From NCBI GenBank assembly GCA_963580285.1, contig OY757023.1, forward strand, positions 124,363,440 to 124,427,439: a stretch of DNA of 64,000 nt, in the 5' to 3' direction. Position 1 is the stretch's first letter. Every line of letters begins with the position of its first letter. Below, piece after piece: positions 53,301 through 58,920 of the stretch. This DNA comes from Lucinisca nassula (taxonomy: Eukaryota; Mollusca; Bivalvia; Lucinida; Lucinidae). The position numbers and the translations under genes are program-made. Below the pieces are notes generated by a model that saw only the letters and a list, made by a program, of their open reading frames with translations, ran no database searches and was not told the origin of the DNA.

Positions 53301-56300
53301 GGTACAACGTTCTTAGCCTTATGACACTCATCAAATAGGAGACAGAGCCACTGAGGCTGGCCAATACTTACTGGTACAAAGTTCTCAGCCTTATGACACT
53401 CGCCAAATATGAGACAGAGCCACTGAGGCCTTGCAATACTTACTGGTACAAAGTTCTTTGCCTTATGACACTCATCAAATATGAGACAGCCATCGAAGTG
53501 TTGTCCTCCACACCAGTCTACAAGCTGCTGTAGTCTGCTCTGTCTCCCGCCACTCAGTGCACCTAGAAATGAAGAAGTTGGCCACTATGCAAATAATATC
53601 CAGTTCTTAATCCTTTTGTACCAAATGGAATCTTCCTCCTTTAATATGGCAGGAGTCCATTTCAAAATTTAGGGGTGTCAGGTTGTGTTTTCATCCAAAC
53701 TCATTTGGAAAATGGCTGAACTTTTAGCAAACAGTGGTGGCCCTGATCAGATGCACTGTTTGAAAGGGTACCCGTTTTGGGGTTTCCAGTACTAAATGGG
53801 TTAATACACCACAACCTCTAAACATCATCAACCGGGAAGCATTGTTTTCATTTCTCCAACTTTTTCCCCATTTTCCCAGTAGCATGGGAACCCTGACTCT
53901 AACAAGTTTGGCCATAATTCATTAACCCTTGTCCTGCTGATCCCTGATATGTCTTATCTTTCAAACAATGAAGATCCAGATCAGATGGCTTCTGAAGAAG
54001 CCATCTGATCAGGATCTACATTGTTTGTCATTCAGTTTATGAATTTGTTGCAATAATTTGCATCAAGTAATCTGATTGGTTGATAATCGGTAGTGGGTGT
54101 GGCATATATGAATATTCAGCAGGACAAGGGTTAATTTGTTCAGAAGTTAGGATGCAGACATTGCAACAATACATTCATGAATTAGGTGCAGACAAGCCAT
54201 TTTTGGCCAAATTTGGGATTTTGGGAGCCTGTGACCTTGAAAATGAGGTCAAGGTCATCAAAACCTAATGACTGGTTTTTCAATCCTATTGATGTGTCCA
54301 TGCAAGTTTGGTAGGAATTCATCCATTGGTCCAGGAGATATTGTGCTTCAAACAGGCTACACCAACACCAATGCAGACTACAAACAGGATCTGCACCACA
54401 AACAGTATGGGTGGGGGACATAATTAAACAACTGAGTTATATCTAAACAAAAATGTATAGTTTACATAGAAAAATGACCATTTATGGGCATTTAATGCTC
54501 ATTTTTCTATATAATCAGTAAATGATCATTTTTCTATATGATATGTAACATTTTCGTTTCATCTTCATAGTGTTAAATCCCAAATTACCTTATAATGAAC
54601 AGTGTAATAAAGAGGTTGTGGCGTAATACAATAAGTGACTGTGTGAACACTTATCCCGCTGAACACGAAGGCCCTACCTTTGCAAACAGTGATTGATTGA
54701 GTTTTTCTACGTCTCACCAACATCTAAGGTCATACGGAGATGGGACCTCGCTTTAAAGACTCATCCGAAAGTCTTGAGAAGCCGGGGATCGATCCTGCCG
54801 CCCCTGGTTTACAAGGCAAGTGGCATAACCACTACACCACAGAGGCTTCTACCTTTGCAAACAGTGTAGATCCTGATCAGATGACTTCTTAAGCCATCTC
54901 ATCAGAATCTACACTGTTTGTCATGCAATTTTTTGTGAACTGAAAGGACACACTAAATCAAGTAGTCAAAAGTGGGTGAGGCTAAATTAATTTATTCAGC
55001 AGGATAAGGTTTTATTATGAAAGCACCAACGAAAATTATAGCAAAAGGCATTTTCTTTCTTCCACCAAGGCCAGGAAAAATTACTGCAGCCATACAGAGC
55101 CAGAGAGTTTACTTAACCACACTTTTCCTGGTCAGGCTTACAGATAAGTGGTTAACCCTTGTCCTGCTGAATATTCATATATGCCACACCCACTGCCGAT
55201 TATCAACCAATCAGATTATTTGATGCAAATTGTTGCAACAAATTCACAATCTGAATGGCAAACAATGTAGATCCTGATCAGATGGCTTCGTCAGAAGCCA
55301 TCTGATCTGGATCTTCATTGTTTGGAAAATAATGCATATCCGGGCTCAGCAGAACAAGGGTTAACCAGCACAGTGCCTATATATTTACTAGAAAATGAGT
55401 CAGCAGAAGGGAGGAAATGGCTGTTTCCTTTGATACTGTACAATTATGGCAAAACCAACCTGCCGGAAATGGGGCTGTCTGGCCTATAAACATTCCAAAC
55501 TGCTACTTATTAACAAAATCACATCCACAAGGGGGGTTGGTTGGGTGAGACAAAGGTGATGTGCATCTTAGACACTGGCGATTCCATTTGATATTGGCTT
55601 ACAGTTGGACAAGGCCTGCTGTGCTTGCAGCAGGTTAAGGGTAGAGGGGGAATGTTGTTATTTCTTCTGTTTCTATACTTCTACTCATTTTCTTCTCTCC
55701 TCTGTCCCTCACTTTCATCGCCTCTACTATCTCTTCTTTCTCTTTTCTCCCTTTCTCTGGGAGACAACACAAAATTACCCACAAGGGATGATAAGTCATT
55801 AAAACCTAAAACAATTGATCAATCACATAGCCACATGGAAGACTGTCTAGAATATTTTTTATGACAGCAGGTGGGGACCACTCTTAATGGTAGCAATTAT
55901 TTCCTTTAAGAATCTCTATGATATGTAAAAGAAAATACCTTATACTGTATCATCATTCCAAATGTTTTCATTATTGCAAATGTTTTCATTATGTCAAAAC
56001 TTACCATAGTCCAGTGCATTCAACATTTTTTCCCTATATGCCAGGATGATATCAGAGAAATGGGACTAAATAGGTGGATGCTAGGGCTAACACAAATGTC
56101 AACAAATGGTGAAATTGAAAGATCTCTTATCACATCTTGATTGAAGCTCATCTAAATATATACATGTATGTTAGCCGAATTCACCTTCCATGTCTGATAA
56201 TAATGTGGATAACTCACCTCCTTTCTGGACTGTAGACACCAGGGTGGCATATGTGCTGAACACTACACCAGTTTTAAAGTCTGCCGGGAGGCCAAGGACC

Positions 56301-58881
56301 CTGAAAGGATCAAATCAATCCTTCAAGCACTGCAGAAAATTCTAGAGCAGACAATGATCTATTTTTCTTTTCATTATTTTTCAGCAAAAATAAGGCTTGA
56401 CATTTCATGTGAATTGTCAGCTTTGCAAACAATTCACATGTAATGTCAAGCCCTATTGTCCCTGAAGAATAAGAAAAACAAGGCAAAGCAAGCACACACC
56501 TGCATACAATTCACCAACATCTAAATCCAACCTCAATATGTTAGACCTATTAAGCATTATAGATTACCTTCAATGCTTCTATGATGATCAATTGGTCTTC
56601 TAGCCTGTTCACAAGGTTTTTAATGTCAAGACCATTGTGATCTAGGTTATGGTCTTCTATTTACATTTCCATAAGCTTACATGTTAATATTTGACCCTGT
56701 ACCTGATAAATCTGCATTTCAAATTGATTTTCTTACCCCAAAACATGGTAAACAAACTGCCAACTACAAAATTATACACAAAAACAAGGGTGTCATGTGG
56801 CAATTTCAAGCATTCTAACTGTCTAAGGGAGGTAACCCTGCCTCAAAGTGAAAATTCAGTCTTGGAAATTCAGAGATACCACATGTACAATTATTATCAC
56901 AACAGAAAATTCAGGAGACAGTTCACTTTGTTTCCTTTATGTGTTTAATGCACATATAATACCCTGCAAGAAAAAAAATAACAGCTAAGTATTTCTCATC
57001 AGTTTCATTATTATATCCAATCAAATGTGACTATTGTCTCATACATGGTTAAAAGCTGGGTCCACAACCTCCTTTTCCAGGCTCATAACCTTAAACCAAA
57101 CCTTATTTTCCTTATAATCCCTCAAAAGAATTGCCAAATAGCAATTTAGATCATATATAATAATGTAGTCATGCATACTAAATGTTCAGTGACAAAGAAT
57201 CTTTCAAGTTTGCAAAAAAAGTTATCGCCTTCAGATTTTACGATGAAAGCCGAACAAACCATATTTTGTGAAAAAGCGCAAAGTTTACCTCTTTCTGGAC
57301 TGGAACCCTGAAACCGGCTTGCATCAGTGGTTCTTCTCATGTGTCTTTGGAATACTTCAGTCCTAAAATGCACTAAATTATGCCTAAATAGCACACCTAT
57401 GTAGAAGTTATGGTTGTTCCTATTCCTATACCCCCTACTTTAAGTAAAAAAAAGTAAAAAAAAGTGATTTTGAGGATATTTTGAAGACAAAACATTGATG
57501 ATGAAAATGGTCATAAATGCCTTAATGCCATAAGAAACAGCTGAAAATATCTGTTCAGATCCAGTAACATGAATCTAACCAATTAGAACTTATAACAGAT
57601 GAGAAAACTTGTCGCGATATTGCAGCGGGCTGTTCGGAGAAATAATTTTTGAAATTTTGCTTTGGACCAAGCCTGATGCCATATATTCCAGATGGAGTAG
57701 ATTCTTTTACTTATGTTTATGTTCATACACCTACTGCAAGACTCCTTTCCAAACAACAGACCAATGACAACACTGATTTACATGGCTTTAGAGCAAAGCA
57801 ACCCCTACTCCCCGCCCCACCCTCCATTTACATGGATTAGAAGCACAAAGTTGATCAAATGGCCCAGTTAGACCTAAATTAGCACTAAAGTTACAAATTT
57901 TACAGTTTTTGTAGCAAAATACATGTCAGGAAGATCCAGTTTATGACACAGAATTAGATAGAACCTTCAAATTTGTGAAAATATTATGTAATGACCAAAA
58001 ACAGGATAGAGGTGATGATTTTCTACTTTCGGTTTAGGTTATGGTCTTCTATTTACATTTCCATAAGCTTACATGTTAATATTTGACCCTGTACCTGATA
58101 AATCTGCATTTCAAATTGATTTTCTTACCCCAAAACATGGTAAACAAACTGCCAACTACAAAATTATACAAAAAAACAAGGGTGTCATGTGGCAATTTCA
58201 AGCATTCTAACTGTCTAAGGGAGGTAACCCTGCCTCAAGGTGAAAATTCAGTCTTGGAAATTCAGAGATACCACATGTACAATTATTATCACAACAGAAA
58301 ATTCAGGAGACAGTTCACTTTGTTTCCTTTATGTGTTTAATGCACATATAATACCCTGCAAGAAAAAAAATAACAGCTAAGTATTTCTCATCAGTTTCAT
58401 TATTATATCCAATCAAATGTGACTATTGTCTCATACATGGCTAAAAGCTGGGTCCACAACCTCCTTTTCCAGGCTCATAACCTTAAAACATCAATAGGGT
58501 TCATCCTCTCTCCATAGAGAACATTTGTGAAAGGTTTGATGCTTCCATAATGACATGTGATCTATCCTGTGCACAAGCTTTTTAATGTCTATTCCATTGT
58601 GACCTTGACCTTTGAACCTGACCTTAATAATCAATAGGTCCATGGGAAACATTTGTGGGAGGTTTTATGCTTCTATGATGTTAGCTTTTCACGCTTTTTT
58701 AATATCAAATCCATTGTGACCTTGATCTTTGACCCTTGACCTTGAAAATCAATAGGATTCATCCTCCCTCTCTGTGGGAAACATCTGTGGAAGGTCTCAT
58801 GCTTCTATGGTGATAGCTTTTGTCTTCTAAGCTGTTATTAATGACAAGTCCATTGTGATTTTGACCTTGACCGTAAAAATC

Positions 58882-58920
<39 letters not shown>

